Assembly (NCBI RefSeq): GCF_000017505.1
Contig: NC_009675.1
Span: 3,791,001 to 3,855,000, forward strand
Direction of reading: 5' to 3'
Source: Anaeromyxobacter sp. Fw109-5
GTDB lineage: Bacteria; Myxococcota; Myxococcia; Myxococcales; Anaeromyxobacteraceae
DNA length: 64,000 nucleotides
Of the stretch, positions 1-9,326 are shown one piece after another. The translations under genes were made by a program, and so were the position numbers. Every line of letters starts with the position of its first letter. The stretch's first letter is position 1. Below the pieces are notes generated by a model. It saw nothing but the letters and a program-made list of their open reading frames with translations, searched no databases and was not told the origin of the DNA.

Positions 1-533
1 CCACGCCGGCTCGGCCAGTGGTCGAACGGCCCGGCCGCGCTCGTGTGACCATCGGGCACGTTGTGGTTCTTGCCCCACCAGCCCGTCGCCCAGCCGTTCT
101 GCGACAGGATCTCCGAGATCATCGCGCAGCTCCGCGGGATCATCCCCGAGTAGCCGGGATAGCCGGTCGCCATCTCGGCCACGACACCCGTCGCGGCGGA
201 GTGGTGGTTCCGGCCGGTGAGCAGCGCCGCGCGCGTCGGCGCGCACAGCGCCGTCGTGTGGAACGCGCAGTACTGCAGCCCTTCGCGAGCGAGCCGCTCC
301 GCCGTCGGCATCCGGCAGAGCCCCCCGTACGCGCTCGACACCGCCCAGCCGGCGTCGTCGAGCAGCACGATCACCACGTTCGCCGCGTGCGGCGGCGCCT
401 GCTCGGGCGCCGGGTAGTCGGGGCGCGAGTCCTCGTGCGTGAGGCCGATCTTCGCGCCGGCGAAGCGGTGCTCCGGCTTCGGGTAGACCTCGCGCTCCAC
501 GTGCCTCGGAAAGCCGTTCTTCTCAGCCGCCAT
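1..533 (-). CDS. Arylsulfatase, N-terminal part (cut by window edge)
   Basis: The reverse strand reads from ATG at 533 to the window edge with no stop, giving 177 codons. It contains a metal-binding aspartate pair after a hydrophobic strand (VVIVLLDDAGW, residues 53-63) and the sulfatase signature LCAPTRAALLTGR, in which Cys97 of the C-x-P-x-R motif would be converted to formylglycine. Type I sulfatases hydrolyse sulfate esters with this residue and a divalent metal. No signal peptide is evident at the N-terminus. The gene is divergent from the SulP transporter with 57 bp between the two starts, so released sulfate and anion transport may be co-controlled; that link is inference. The C-terminal part lies outside the window, so substrate class cannot be judged. 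Confidence 0.9.
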   Translation of the reverse strand, partial: MAAEKNGFPRHVEREVYPKPEHRFAGAKIGLTHEDSRPDYPAPEQAPPHAANVVIVLLDDAGWAVSSAYGGLCRMPTAERLAREGLQYCAFHTTALCAPTRAALLTGRNHHSAATGVVAEMATGYPGYSGMIPRSCAMISEILSQNGWATGWWGKNHNVPDGHTSAAGPFDHWPSRR

Positions 534-590
534 GCTCGCACTCCCCGCCGGCTCCCGCCGTGCCGAGAAGATAGGTTGGAGCGAGCGCCC

Positions 591-2279
591 ATGCGAACGA
601 CCACGCTGCCCAGGGATACGCTCGCCGGCCTGCTCAACGCGGTGGTGAGCGTGCCCGACGGGCTCGCCTCGGCGGCGCTCGCGGGCGTGAACCCCGTGTA
701 CGGCCTGTACACGAGCATCGCGGCGCCCCTCGGCGGGAGCCCGATCGTGAGCGCCCAGCTGATGCAGATCGCGACGACGAGCGCCGCCGCGCTCGTCGCC
801 GGTCAGGCGGTCGCAGCCCAACCCGCAGAGCGCCGCGCGGAGGCGATCTTCCTCCTCGCCATCGTCGCCGGGCTGTTCCTCGCGGTCTTCGGCCTCCTCC
901 GGCTCGGCCGTCTCGCCCGCTTCGTCTCTCACGCGGTGATGACCGGCTTCCTCGCCGGCGTCGCGGTGGTGCTGATCCTGGATCAGCTCGCGCCCCTCGT
1001 CGGGTTCGCCGCTCGGGGACGCAACCCCGTGGGCGAGCTCGCGAACCTCGTCGCCAACGTCGACCGGTTCGACCTTCGCACCGTCGTGGTCGGCGTGCTG
1101 GCGCTCGCCCTCGCGTCGGGGCTCGGCCGCACGCGGCTCGCGACGTGGTCGTCCCTCGTCGCGCTCCTCGTGCCGACGATCCTGGTCCTCGTCGCGGGGT
1201 GGGAGAGCGTGAGGCAGGTCGAGGACGTCAGCCCGATCCCGCGCGGCCTTCCGCTCCCCGCGCTCCCGCGCCTCGATCTCGTCTCCGCAGAGCTGATCGC
1301 CTCGGCGTTCGCGCTCGCGGTCGTCATCGCGGTCCAGGGTGTGGGCGTCAGCCAGACGGTGGAGAACCCCGACGGCCGCCCCGTCGATGCGTCGCGCGAC
1401 CTGCTCGCACAGGGGGCGGCCAACGTGGCGAGCGGGCTGCTCTCCGGGATCCCCGCGGGTGGCTCGGTCGGGCAGACCGCGCTCAACGTCGCCGTCGGCG
1501 CTCGGAGCCGCTGGGCGGGGATCCTGTCGGGCGTGTGGATGCTCGTGATCGTGCTGCTCGTGCCCGGGCTGGTCGGCCTGGTCCCGATGGCCGCGCTCGC
1601 CGCCCTCATGATCGTCGCGGGTCTCGGCGCGCTCGACCTGCGCGAGGCGCGGTCGATCTGGGCGACGAGCCGCGCGGCGCGCTGGGCGATCACGGTGACC
1701 TTCGCCGCGACGCTCGTGCTGTCGGTGCCGGCTGCGGTCGGGGTCGGTGTGCTCCTGTCGATCATCCTGCACCTCGCGTCCGAGAGCGACGTCACGGTGC
1801 GGGCGCTGGTGCGGCTCCCCGACGGCCGGTTCGCGGAGGAGCAGCCGCCGCCGCGCCTCCCCAGCGAGGAGGTCACCGTGGTGCACGTGCAAGGCAGCCT
1901 CTTCTTCGCCGGCGCGCGGCGCCTCGAGGAGGCGCTCCCGAGCCCCGCGGGCGCGGTCCGCCCGGTGGTGGTGCTGCGGCTCCGGGGAAGGACGCGCATC
2001 GGCGCGACGCTCATCGAGGTGCTCGATTCGTACGCCGACGAGCTCGAGGCGGTCGGCGGTCGCCTCTACCTGAGCGGCGTGGAGGGCGCCGTCCGGGATC
2101 AGCTCCGGCGCACCGGGAAGCTCGATCTCGAGCGCGTGGTGCGCGTCGTTCCGGCGACGACGATCCTCGGCGAGTCGACGGCGCAGGCCCTCGCGTCGGC
2201 GAGCGCATGGCTCGGGCGGAGCCGCGCCCGGCGGCCGCGCGCGGGCAGAGCAGCGTCGAGCCCGCCAGGCCGGCGGTGA
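591..2279 (+). CDS. SulP family anion transporter with STAS domain
   Basis: A 562-residue polytopic membrane protein of the SulP (SLC26-like) family, which moves sulfate, bicarbonate or other anions across the inner membrane. The N-terminus shows the typical first segments (DTLAGLLNAVVSVPDGLASA, then the VYGLYTSIAAP loop), followed by about ten to twelve hydrophobic segments and the family-typical GGSVGQTALN stretch. From about residue 420 there is a soluble STAS-like domain (VTVVHVQGSLFFAGARRLEE). The open frame continues upstream to base 18, but that part is antisense to the sulfatase and has no membrane character, so ATG 591 is chosen. The sulfatase neighbour favours sulfate as substrate, which is inference. 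Confidence 0.9.
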   Translation: MRTTTLPRDTLAGLLNAVVSVPDGLASAALAGVNPVYGLYTSIAAPLGGSPIVSAQLMQIATTSAAALVAGQAVAAQPAERRAEAIFLLAIVAGLFLAVFGLLRLGRLARFVSHAVMTGFLAGVAVVLILDQLAPLVGFAARGRNPVGELANLVANVDRFDLRTVVVGVLALALASGLGRTRLATWSSLVALLVPTILVLVAGWESVRQVEDVSPIPRGLPLPALPRLDLVSAELIASAFALAVVIAVQGVGVSQTVENPDGRPVDASRDLLAQGAANVASGLLSGIPAGGSVGQTALNVAVGARSRWAGILSGVWMLVIVLLVPGLVGLVPMAALAALMIVAGLGALDLREARSIWATSRAARWAITVTFAATLVLSVPAAVGVGVLLSIILHLASESDVTVRALVRLPDGRFAEEQPPPRLPSEEVTVVHVQGSLFFAGARRLEEALPSPAGAVRPVVVLRLRGRTRIGATLIEVLDSYADELEAVGGRLYLSGVEGAVRDQLRRTGKLDLERVVRVVPATTILGESTAQALASASAWLGRSRARRPRAGRAASSPPGRR

Positions 2280-2343
2280 CCGCGAGCCCGCGCGGGCACC
2301 CGCGGCGCTCGAGCGCGAGCGCCGGCGCCGCGGCGCCGCCATC

Positions 2344-2895
2344 TCAGTGAAAGAGGGACTTCACCAGGATGATGAGCGCCCCCGTCGCCGTCGCGATGGC
2401 TCCGCTGCCGATCGCGAGCGGCCAGGTCTGCTGAGCGACCCGTCCCACGCGCACTCCGAACAGATAGAGGAGCGCCAGGTCCGTCCACTGCCCGACGTCG
2501 ATCGCGGTCTCGACGGGGAGGAACCCGAGCGCCGAGATGAGCAGCACGACCGTCGGGGGCTGCGCACCGAGCATCACCGGCGCGACGACGCGCCAGATGC
2601 CGCGGAGCTCTTCGCGAGAGAGCGGCCGGCGATGCGCCAGCATCTCGGCGATCCATTCGGAGTAGGCCTCCGCGAGGGCGATGCCGAAGATCGCCCCGAA
2701 GAGCGTCACGGACGCGCGGAGCGGGGTCGGCGGGTGCTCCTCCATCGCGACGAGGAGGGCGAGCACGGTGAGCAGGCCGTAGATCGCTTTCGCGGCGAAC
2801 GGCGCGATCCACGGCTGCGTGTGGGCGTGAGGGGGCTCCGTGGGAAGCGTCCGCGCCCCTGGCCTCCTGAGCCTGCTCCGGTTCACGAGCCGCAA
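2344..2895 (-). CDS. Small polytopic membrane protein of unknown function
   Basis: An open frame of 183 residues with about four hydrophobic segments: one near residues 33-52, a second around 62-80 (VTLFGAIFGIALAEAY), a third around 107-125 (PVMLGAQPPTVVLLISALGF) and a last one at the C-terminus (WPLAIGSGAIATATGALIILV). I do not recognise the family. The first 25 residues are arginine-rich and unlike the rest, so the true start may be further inside. It ends 64 bp from the convergent SulP gene and lies downstream of the BASS transporter on the same strand. Codon bias matches the neighbours, which supports a real gene. Confidence 0.6.
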   Translation of the reverse strand: MRLVNRSRLRRPGARTLPTEPPHAHTQPWIAPFAAKAIYGLLTVLALLVAMEEHPPTPLRASVTLFGAIFGIALAEAYSEWIAEMLAHRRPLSREELRGIWRVVAPVMLGAQPPTVVLLISALGFLPVETAIDVGQWTDLALLYLFGVRVGRVAQQTWPLAIGSGAIATATGALIILVKSLFH

Positions 2896-2986
2896 CGGTG
2901 CGCACGGTGGTGGCGAGCGCGCGAGTCATCGACCGGCCACTCACGCGCCATGTCGGCCGTCGGTCCTTCTGCCTTGCGAAGCTTGC

Positions 2987-3868
2987 CTAGGTGGTCCGAC
3001 GGCGCGGGATCCAGGGCCCCGCGTCCCCCCGGGCGCGCTTGCGCAGCACCTTGGCGACCGGGAACAGCACGCCGAGCGCCACGAGCGACGAGGTCACCAC
3101 CATCACGAGCGTCCGCGGATCGTGGAAGCTCTCGGAGGCGACCACCGTCGCCGCCGCGATGTTGCGCTGCGCGGTGGCGAGCCCGAGCACGCCGCGGCTC
3201 TCGTCGCTCGGACCGCCGAACCCGTAGCCGACGACGAACGCCAACGCGACCAGCAGCAGCGCCGCGAGGATCGCGCCCGTCCCGAACACGTCGAGGATCG
3301 CGCGCAGGTTCAGGACCACGACCGTCGCGACCATCACGACGAGCGAGGCGCTGGACAGCTTGCCGAGCGCCGGCCTGACGCGCGCCGCCCAGCGGGGCGA
3401 GCGCCCGCGTACGAGGAAGCCGACCGTCATCGGCACGAGCATCGTCAGCTCCAGCGGCCGCGCGATGGCGACGGCGTCGACGTTCGCGGCGTCCGGTGCG
3501 GCGATCGGCACGAACACCGTCATGAAGACGACGGTGGCGGGGAGGAGGAGCAGGAGCAGCGTCGCGCTCAGCGCGACGTCGTGCTCGGCGTGCTCGGTCA
3601 GCTTGACGAGGAACGGCGCCCCTGCCGCCATGCCGATGAGGATCAGGCCGATCTCGAGCGAGCGATCGAGTGACAGGTATCCGGCCACGCCCACGGCGAT
3701 CACCGGGACGAAGACGAAGTTCGGGACGAGCACGCGAAGGACGATCCGCACGTCGCGGAGCGGCGCGACGATCTCGCCCAGCGAGTGTCCCAGCCCGAGC
3801 GACAGCATGCTGGCGGCGGCGAAGACATAGACCGTCGCCCCCGAAAGGCGTGAGAGGAGCTCGGTCAT
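2987..3868 (-). CDS. BASS-type (bile acid:sodium symporter-like) transporter
   Basis: This 293-residue protein has eight to ten hydrophobic segments separated by short loops and no soluble domain. Conserved-looking stretches include GLGHSLGEIVAPLRD near the N-terminus, an APFLVKLTEHAEHD loop, and ATAQRNIAAATVVASESFHD near residue 235, which matches the family's unwound helix with polar residues in the second repeat. Members of the bile acid:Na+ symporter superfamily carry organic anions with sodium. The substrate cannot be read from sequence. The protein starts at ATG 3868; its long upstream spacer shows no gene. The next gene on the same strand (2344-2895) is separated by 91 bp. Confidence 0.8.
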   Translation of the reverse strand: MTELLSRLSGATVYVFAAASMLSLGLGHSLGEIVAPLRDVRIVLRVLVPNFVFVPVIAVGVAGYLSLDRSLEIGLILIGMAAGAPFLVKLTEHAEHDVALSATLLLLLLPATVVFMTVFVPIAAPDAANVDAVAIARPLELTMLVPMTVGFLVRGRSPRWAARVRPALGKLSSASLVVMVATVVVLNLRAILDVFGTGAILAALLLVALAFVVGYGFGGPSDESRGVLGLATAQRNIAAATVVASESFHDPRTLVMVVTSSLVALGVLFPVAKVLRKRARGDAGPWIPRRRTT

Positions 3869-4281
3869 TCGCCGATGAGGTGCGCACCGGCGCGGGGCCG
3901 GACAAGGCGTGGCCGGCGCCGCGCCCGTCCGCCGGACGGCGTCGTGCGGCTCGGCGCGCCGCCGGCGTCGAGCGACCGCGGCGCGACGGTCGAGTTGCTC
4001 CGCTCACGGACCGTGGCCGCGCGCGATGGACCGCCTGGTCCTGGGCGAGCTGCCATCCGTGACCTTGACGGACCCATCCGCCGCGCGCGGTGATCGCGTC
4101 GCGCAGCGCCGCGGCGCGTTGACGGAACGCTCGAGCTCGGGCCAGCTCTACCGGCGTACGCGGCGCCTTCGACGGCGGCGCCTCGAGCGTGCCTCTGAAC
4201 GGTCAGCACGGGACGCCCGCAAGTATCCGGCGATCTGTGTGCGCTCCACCGGGGTCGCCCGCATGGTTTGCCGCTCGGGCT
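3869..4281. other. Gap without a recognisable gene
   Basis: About 410 bp between the BASS gene start and the stop of the next reverse-strand gene. Several short open frames exist but all are arginine- and proline-rich with no family resemblance. It must hold the promoter of the BASS gene. I saw no clear terminator hairpin. Confidence 0.5.
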
Positions 4282-5826
4282 CTACGGCGGGCAATCACCC
4301 GGGTCCAGCCAGATCAGGCGCGGTCGCAGCAGCGTCTCGGCGCCGGCCTCGCCCGGATCCGCCCCTCGAGCCGTTCCGGGCTTGATGTAGTTTCGCTGGA
4401 TGAGGTTGATGACCTCGTTCGCCGGAACGTCCGCTTCTGCGATCTCGAAGCACGGTGCCTTCTTCCCCGCCGGACACCGGCGCGCGAGATAGAAGGCGTA
4501 CAGCTTGTCGCCGCCGGGTACGCCGAACGCCGCAGCCGACCGCGCCAGGTCGAGCTGCGACAAGTTCTTGACCCCTTCCATGACCGCCTGTCGGTTCACC
4601 GACATGCTCACGTAGGTCGCGTTTCCGGTGGCCGTCGCGAGCGCGCCCACGACGGCGACGGCCTTCGGAGATGGATCGAGGCTGAACTGAGGGCTGATCC
4701 GGTACGTGTCGGTGTCGAGCGTATCCCCGAGACAGTTCATCGGCCGCTCGAGGCAGTGCTGGCCGATGAGGTCGACGTCGAGGTACGGGACGATGAAAGG
4801 CGTGAACGGCTTGGCGCAGCCCGGCGAGCTGCCCCAGTCGGCGATGACCGCGGGGACGAGTGCGTCGAGGGCCGGCCGCAGCGGCTGCTCCGAGATCGCG
4901 CTCCGCGCGTCGTACGCAGGGGTCGCGTAAGGACGGATGGCGTCCGGCGCCTTCATGTCGCGCACGCGGAGAACCGCCAAGGGAAGCTCCTGCCGCCAGA
5001 GGTCCCCGGCCACCTCGTCCTTCGGCAGGGCATAGCGGACGATGGTCAGGAGGTCATCGGCCGAGGAGTGCAGGCCGAGGCGCACGAGCTCGGGTGCGAC
5101 GGGCTCCACGAAGACGTGCTGCGCCGGGATGTCCGCACCGTCGTGCAACGCCGCGTTCACGGCCTCCTGCATCGACTCGTCGGGCGTGACGACGATGAAC
5201 CGCTCCTGGTCCCAGGGGGGCTCGCCGCGCCCAGCCATCACGATGTGGTTGTTCGCGTCACCGATGCTGGAGAAGACGACCACGCGCGATGGATCCGGCG
5301 CCGTGTCGAACAGCAGGTCCACCATCGGGGAGAATCTCTCGTCCAGCCACTGGTACACCTCGTCGGACGTGTCGATCGCGCCCGCCCTGGTGAACACGTA
5401 CGACTGGACGCCGAAGTACGCGCCCTCGGGCGGAAGCTTCGCCAGGATGACGATCGCCTCTCGCTCGGCGAGGCGGTAGGTCGCCGCGTATCGGCGCGGC
5501 ACGGGCCCGAACAGCGTCCGCGTGGTCGCGTCGACGTACTCGTCGCGCCACAGCGGGAGGACGGGCAGGATGTACGGGGCCGTCGGGTTGTTGCCCAGGC
5601 AATTGCCCATGACGTCGATCGCCCACTGACAATCGTCGATCCCGAACGTCTTCCAGTACCCGCGTGCCACCTCGTACCCGCGGTGCTCGAGCACCTTCGT
5701 GACGGCGTGCACCTTCCGCTCCAGCGCGCGCGGGAGATCGTTGACGTGGGACGGCGCGCCCCACGCGCCGGCGGACACGAACAAGGTCGTGGCGAACGCC
5801 GCGAGCTTCAGCGACCGTGCTGCCAT
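4282..5826 (-). CDS. Large exported protein of unknown function
   Basis: A 514-residue protein with a clear Sec signal peptide (MAARSLKLAAFATTLFVSAG, cleavage probably after AWG or GAP). ATG 5826 is chosen because an AAGGGAGGG ribosome-binding site lies just upstream and the signal peptide begins there. The mature part has no obvious repeats or membrane segments. It holds several cysteines (DDCQWAIDVMGNC, HCLERPMNC, RRCPAGKKAPC) that could form disulfides in the periplasm, and it ends WLDPGDCPP. I do not recognise the fold. The cysteine-rich, secreted character and lack of operon partners suggest a free-standing envelope or extracellular protein. Confidence 0.75.
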   Translation of the reverse strand: MAARSLKLAAFATTLFVSAGAWGAPSHVNDLPRALERKVHAVTKVLEHRGYEVARGYWKTFGIDDCQWAIDVMGNCLGNNPTAPYILPVLPLWRDEYVDATTRTLFGPVPRRYAATYRLAEREAIVILAKLPPEGAYFGVQSYVFTRAGAIDTSDEVYQWLDERFSPMVDLLFDTAPDPSRVVVFSSIGDANNHIVMAGRGEPPWDQERFIVVTPDESMQEAVNAALHDGADIPAQHVFVEPVAPELVRLGLHSSADDLLTIVRYALPKDEVAGDLWRQELPLAVLRVRDMKAPDAIRPYATPAYDARSAISEQPLRPALDALVPAVIADWGSSPGCAKPFTPFIVPYLDVDLIGQHCLERPMNCLGDTLDTDTYRISPQFSLDPSPKAVAVVGALATATGNATYVSMSVNRQAVMEGVKNLSQLDLARSAAAFGVPGGDKLYAFYLARRCPAGKKAPCFEIAEADVPANEVINLIQRNYIKPGTARGADPGEAGAETLLRPRLIWLDPGDCPP

Positions 5827-6005
5827 ATTCCCTCCCTTGGCGAAGACCGTCGCCGCTCTTCCTGCCGAGGCTCCGACCACACGGATCACGCGTCCCCGCT
5901 CCGCGCGGGTCGACGGGTCTGAGAGGGTGGTCCGGATTCCCGGGTGCTCCCGGGTGCGACGCCCTGTTCGAGACCTGATCGGGCCGATACGGAATGGTCG
6001 GAATC

Positions 6006-6101
6006 GAACCGTTGGTCGCGGCGCCAGGCCGCGGGCGTGACGCCGAACGCCTTGCGGAACGGGCGGATGAAGTGGAGGCGCGACACCGACTCGGCGAGCG
6101 C
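6006..6101 (-). pseudogene. Remnant of an AraC-family regulator (last helix of the HTH domain)
   Basis: The reverse strand encodes LHFIRPFRKAFGVTPAAWRR, the hallmark C-terminal end of an AraC DNA-binding domain. A stop lies in frame about 35 codons upstream and nothing upstream resembles the first HTH or a sensory domain. The piece sits 180 bp upstream of the large exported protein, so it may once have been that gene's regulator. Called a remnant; a frame error within a longer gene is less likely because the flanks show no AraC-like sequence in any frame. Confidence 0.6.
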
Positions 6102-6381
6102 GGACCCAGGCGATCCACGCGCCGATCACGCACGGATCCCACGCCGCACGCGCGCGTGCACGCGCCGCAGTCCGTGCACGCCGAGGCGTCTCGGACGATT
6201 CGGAGCGGGGGACGCGCAATTGCTTGCTAATCCAAGCGGGCTAGCGAATGGCGAAGAAACATACGGGCTTGGTGCGCGTGCGGCGCCATCGAGTTCGCCC
6301 TCTACTCCCATCGCACCTTCATCGCCGCCTGCGACTGCTTGGTGCCGGAAGGCCTCCGGCGGTCACAAGCGCAAGCCCTAC

Positions 6382-7047
6382 TCAGCGACCCCTCGAGCGT
6401 CCCGGCGCGCTCTTGGACGTCCTGCCCCGCCGCGGATCACCTCGCACCCAGCGGGCGAACCCGTGTATCCCAGGGACCTGGTAGCTCCAGAACGCCTCGA
6501 TCGCTTCGCGCAAGCTGCGCTCGTCGGGGTGGTCCTCGAGGAGCGCCGCGAGTGATCGGCGAGTGCTCTCGAAGATCTCCGTGAGCACCTTCCGGGCGAC
6601 GCCGGTCGCGCCACGGCCGGCGCTCGCCTCCAGCTCCGCGAGGGTGGACGCGACCAGCCGCTGCACGAAGCGTTCTCCGAACCGGGCGTAGGCGGTCCCG
6701 GCGGCGCGGTCCAGCAGGATCACCACCGCGAGCCGATTCTCGACCCAGAAGCGAAACATCTGGTCGCCGAGGTCGTCGGCGCCGCGCCCGCCGGCGGAGA
6801 GAGCCGCGCTCAGCGCGTGCACGCGCCGGTCGAGCAACGACTCGAACCGCTCCGCCAGCTCGGGTGTGACGAGGGTCTCGAACAGCTCGCGCTTGCCCGC
6901 GAAGTAGCGGTAGGTGCTCGCGGTCCCGACGCCCGCGCGCTCCGCGATGGCGATCATGGTCGCGCCCTCGTAGCCGCGCTCGGCGAACACCTCGAGCGCG
7001 GCGCCGAGGATCCGGTCGCGGACCTCGTCCTTGAGAACCTGGGGCAT
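6382..7047 (-). CDS. TetR family transcriptional regulator
   Basis: The product has 221 residues. The N-terminal TetR helix-turn-helix is intact: RDRILGAALEVFAERGYEGA, then IAERAGVGTASTYRYFAGKR (about residues 9-52). The remainder is a helical ligand-binding domain with no close match that I can name. Its ATG overlaps the amidase stop in the arrangement TGATG, so it is translationally coupled behind the amidase and probably represses that operon. The last 20 residues are basic and low in complexity. The inducer is unknown. Confidence 0.9.
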   Translation of the reverse strand: MPQVLKDEVRDRILGAALEVFAERGYEGATMIAIAERAGVGTASTYRYFAGKRELFETLVTPELAERFESLLDRRVHALSAALSAGGRGADDLGDQMFRFWVENRLAVVILLDRAAGTAYARFGERFVQRLVASTLAELEASAGRGATGVARKVLTEIFESTRRSLAALLEDHPDERSLREAIEAFWSYQVPGIHGFARWVRGDPRRGRTSKSAPGRSRGR

Positions 7048-8459
7048 CAGGCGTCGAAAAGCCGCGGATACGAGAACGGCGCCCAGCGATCGCGCCACGG
7101 CCGCGCCTCCTCGAGCTGGTACGCGAGTCCGAGCAGCAGCGCGTCCGCGCCCCGCGCCGCGGCGAAGTGGACGCCGACGGGGACGCCGTCGTCGCTCCAG
7201 TGGAGGGGCACCGACATCGCCGGGCACCCGGCGACGTTGTGGATGGGGGTGTAGCCGACCGAGCGCGCCGTGCGCCGGATCAGCTCCTCCCTAGGCAGCA
7301 CGGGCGAGAGGTGGCCGATGCGCCACGGCCGGGTCGCCAAGGTGGGGCTGAGCACCGCGTCGAAACCACGGGTGGCCGCGACGTAGGCCTCGGTCGAGGC
7401 CGCGAAGACCCGGCGAGCCCCGGCGAGCGCGCCGGCGCCGCGCCGAGCGAGCTCGTCCGCGAGCGCCCAGGTGAACGGCTCGAGCTCGTCGTGCTGGACC
7501 GGGTGCCCGCGCATCCGGTCGACCATCTCGAGGAGCGCGGCCACCGCAGAGCCCGCCACGAGGAAGAACGCGTCGCCGAGGGCTGGCCCGTCGACGGCCG
7601 GCGGCACGACGGGCTCGACCTCGTGCCCGAGCGAGAGGCAGAGCGCCACCGCCTCGTCGTGGGCGCGCCGCACCTCGGGCTCCGGCTCGTCATCCATCAG
7701 CGTCCGGGTCCAGGCCGCGATCCGGAGCGCTCGGGCGACGGGCGCCTGCACGTAGCCGACGGCGGGAAGGGCGCCGTCGGGGTCCTCGGTCACGGAGAGG
7801 AACAGGGCGCTGTCCCGCACCGAGCGGCTGATGCAGTGGTCGGAGACCAGCGCGCTGAACTCCGAGGGCAAGCTCGCGGGGACGCAGCGGTCCCGGCTGG
7901 GCTTGAAGCCGAACAGGCCGCACACCGAGGCCGGGATCCGGATCGAGCCGCCCGCGTCGTTTCCGTGTGCGAACGGGACGATCCCGGCGGCCACCGCGGC
8001 GGCCGCGCCGCCTGAAGACCCCGACGCGGACAGCGAAAGGTCCCATGGATTGTGGGTGATGCCCTCGAGCAAGGTCTCGGTGCTGCCGAGCAGCCCGAGC
8101 TCGGAGGTCGCGCTCTTGCCTACCGTCACGAGCCCCGCCTGGTCGATGCGATCGACGTAAGGCACGCCCTGTGGTGCCACGTTGTGGCGGAAGAGCCGCG
8201 CCCCCACCGACCAGCGCAGGCCGGGGTACGGCGTCGCATCCTTCACGAGGAAGGGGACGCCGGAGAATGGGCCAGGACGGAGCCTGGCCGACCGGGCGCG
8301 CTCGAGGTCGACCGTCGGAATCGCGCGCAGCAGCGGGTTCAGCGCCTCGCAGCGCTCGGCGAAGGCGTCGAGCAGCTCGGACGGCGCGACCTCGCGCCGG
8401 GCGACGAGTTCGGCTTGGGCCACTCCGTCGAGACGGCCGAGCGCGCGCAGACTTCCCAT
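7047..8459 (-). CDS. Amidase signature family hydrolase
   Basis: A 470-residue amidase signature enzyme, which hydrolyses carboxamides with a Ser-cisSer-Lys triad. All three are visible: Lys73 in PFLVKDATPY, the Ser148-Ser149 pair in SASGSSGGAAAAVAAG, and nucleophile Ser172 in DAGGSIRIPA. Length and motif spacing are normal for the family. The start is ATG 8459, preceded by a strong GGGAGGTG ribosome-binding site; the open frame extends upstream but without homology. The stop overlaps the TetR start, forming a two-gene operon. Possible substrates include small amides, nitrile-derived amides or 6-aminohexanoate cyclic dimer; sequence alone does not decide. Confidence 0.92.
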   Translation of the reverse strand: MGSLRALGRLDGVAQAELVARREVAPSELLDAFAERCEALNPLLRAIPTVDLERARSARLRPGPFSGVPFLVKDATPYPGLRWSVGARLFRHNVAPQGVPYVDRIDQAGLVTVGKSATSELGLLGSTETLLEGITHNPWDLSLSASGSSGGAAAAVAAGIVPFAHGNDAGGSIRIPASVCGLFGFKPSRDRCVPASLPSEFSALVSDHCISRSVRDSALFLSVTEDPDGALPAVGYVQAPVARALRIAAWTRTLMDDEPEPEVRRAHDEAVALCLSLGHEVEPVVPPAVDGPALGDAFFLVAGSAVAALLEMVDRMRGHPVQHDELEPFTWALADELARRGAGALAGARRVFAASTEAYVAATRGFDAVLSPTLATRPWRIGHLSPVLPREELIRRTARSVGYTPIHNVAGCPAMSVPLHWSDDGVPVGVHFAAARGADALLLGLAYQLEEARPWRDRWAPFSYPRLFDA

Positions 8460-8736
8460 GCTGCACCTCCCGGATTGAATCGCGAATTCTATATTCCCGT
8501 TTCGCGGCTGCGTCAAGGCTCTCCCGCGGCGCTCGGTACCGGCACATCTCGCCGTCGCGCCGCCCGAGGTCGAGCGGGAGCGCGGCCTCGCTCCTCGGAG
8601 CGACGGCCACCGCTCTTGACCCGCCCGGCGGGCACCGGGGCTGCCGGAAGTCCGGCACGCCCGCCGGTCTCCCGGCACTATTCGTCTTCTTTCCCGTGCG
8701 ACGGTCTCCCGGAGGCAGAAACATGCATTACGTAAT

Positions 8737-8922
8737 TTAAGAACGCCGGCCCTTCTCTTGGTGGTCGGCGAGACCTCCCCCGTCTACACAGCTGCCGCCG
8801 AGGTACTGCATTCGTCGCTTCCGAACAGCCGCCTCGTCGTCCTGCCCGGGCAGCCGCACGATGCCGCACTCACCGCGCCCGAGCTCTTCTTGCAGCAGGT
8901 CCTCGACTTCCTTTCTGGGTGA
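8737..8922 (+). pseudogene. C-terminal remnant of an alpha/beta hydrolase
   Basis: The frame reads TPALLLVVGETSPVYTAAAE and then LPNSRLVVLPGQPHDAALTA before FLSG and a stop. This is the usual last strand and helix of an alpha/beta hydrolase, with the catalytic-histidine position in GQPHDA. The nucleophile elbow and all earlier elements are missing, and there is no start codon with a ribosome-binding site. It is a 3' fragment left by a deletion between it and the divergent amidase operon. Confidence 0.65.
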
Positions 8923-9326
8923 GCCGCAAGCCGATTCGCGATGCGCCTCGCAGAGGTCGGATGCCGCCGCGCGCCGCCTGACTGCGTGCGGGTTGACCGC
9001 GTGAGCGCCGCTCCCTAAATTGAATGTACCGTGTTCGTGTCGAGCATCGTCCTGGCGTCGCGCGCCACAGCCACGGGCCTCGCCCGCAGGCGCGCGTGTG
9101 CGCGCGATACGGCCTGCCTCACGTAGCGCCTCGATCCCCCAGCAGCTCCAGGTCGAGGCGCCGTCCCCCGGATCCACCCCCACCGCGTACCCGTCGTGCG
9201 CTCCGGAGGCGCGGGACGCCCTCGCCACGCGCGCCTCGATCCGGAGCCGCGCGGCGGGCTCACCGTCCAAGAATGGGTGCCGCACATCGTTCCCTTTCGG
9301 CCGCGCGCCGGACGAGAGGAGGAGTC
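8923..9326. other. Gap without a recognisable gene
   Basis: About 400 bp between the hydrolase remnant and the Rnk-like gene. Open frames here are short and compositionally biased. The stretch around 9010-9050 (taaattgaatgtaccgtgtt) is locally AT-rich and could be a promoter, but I cannot assign elements. Confidence 0.4.

Noticed and set aside
18-590. Extended N-terminus for the SulP transporter
   Set aside because: This part is antisense to the sulfatase and has arginine-rich, non-membrane composition. The SulP family start fits ATG 591.
4189-5922. Long forward open frame opposite the large exported protein
   Set aside because: It mirrors the reverse-strand gene, which has a signal peptide and ribosome-binding site; the forward translation is Arg/Asp/His-rich and without hydrophobic core pattern.
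6220-6381. Small forward gene starting at 6248
   Set aside because: The frame is arginine/proline-rich, overlaps the TetR 3' end and has no family likeness.
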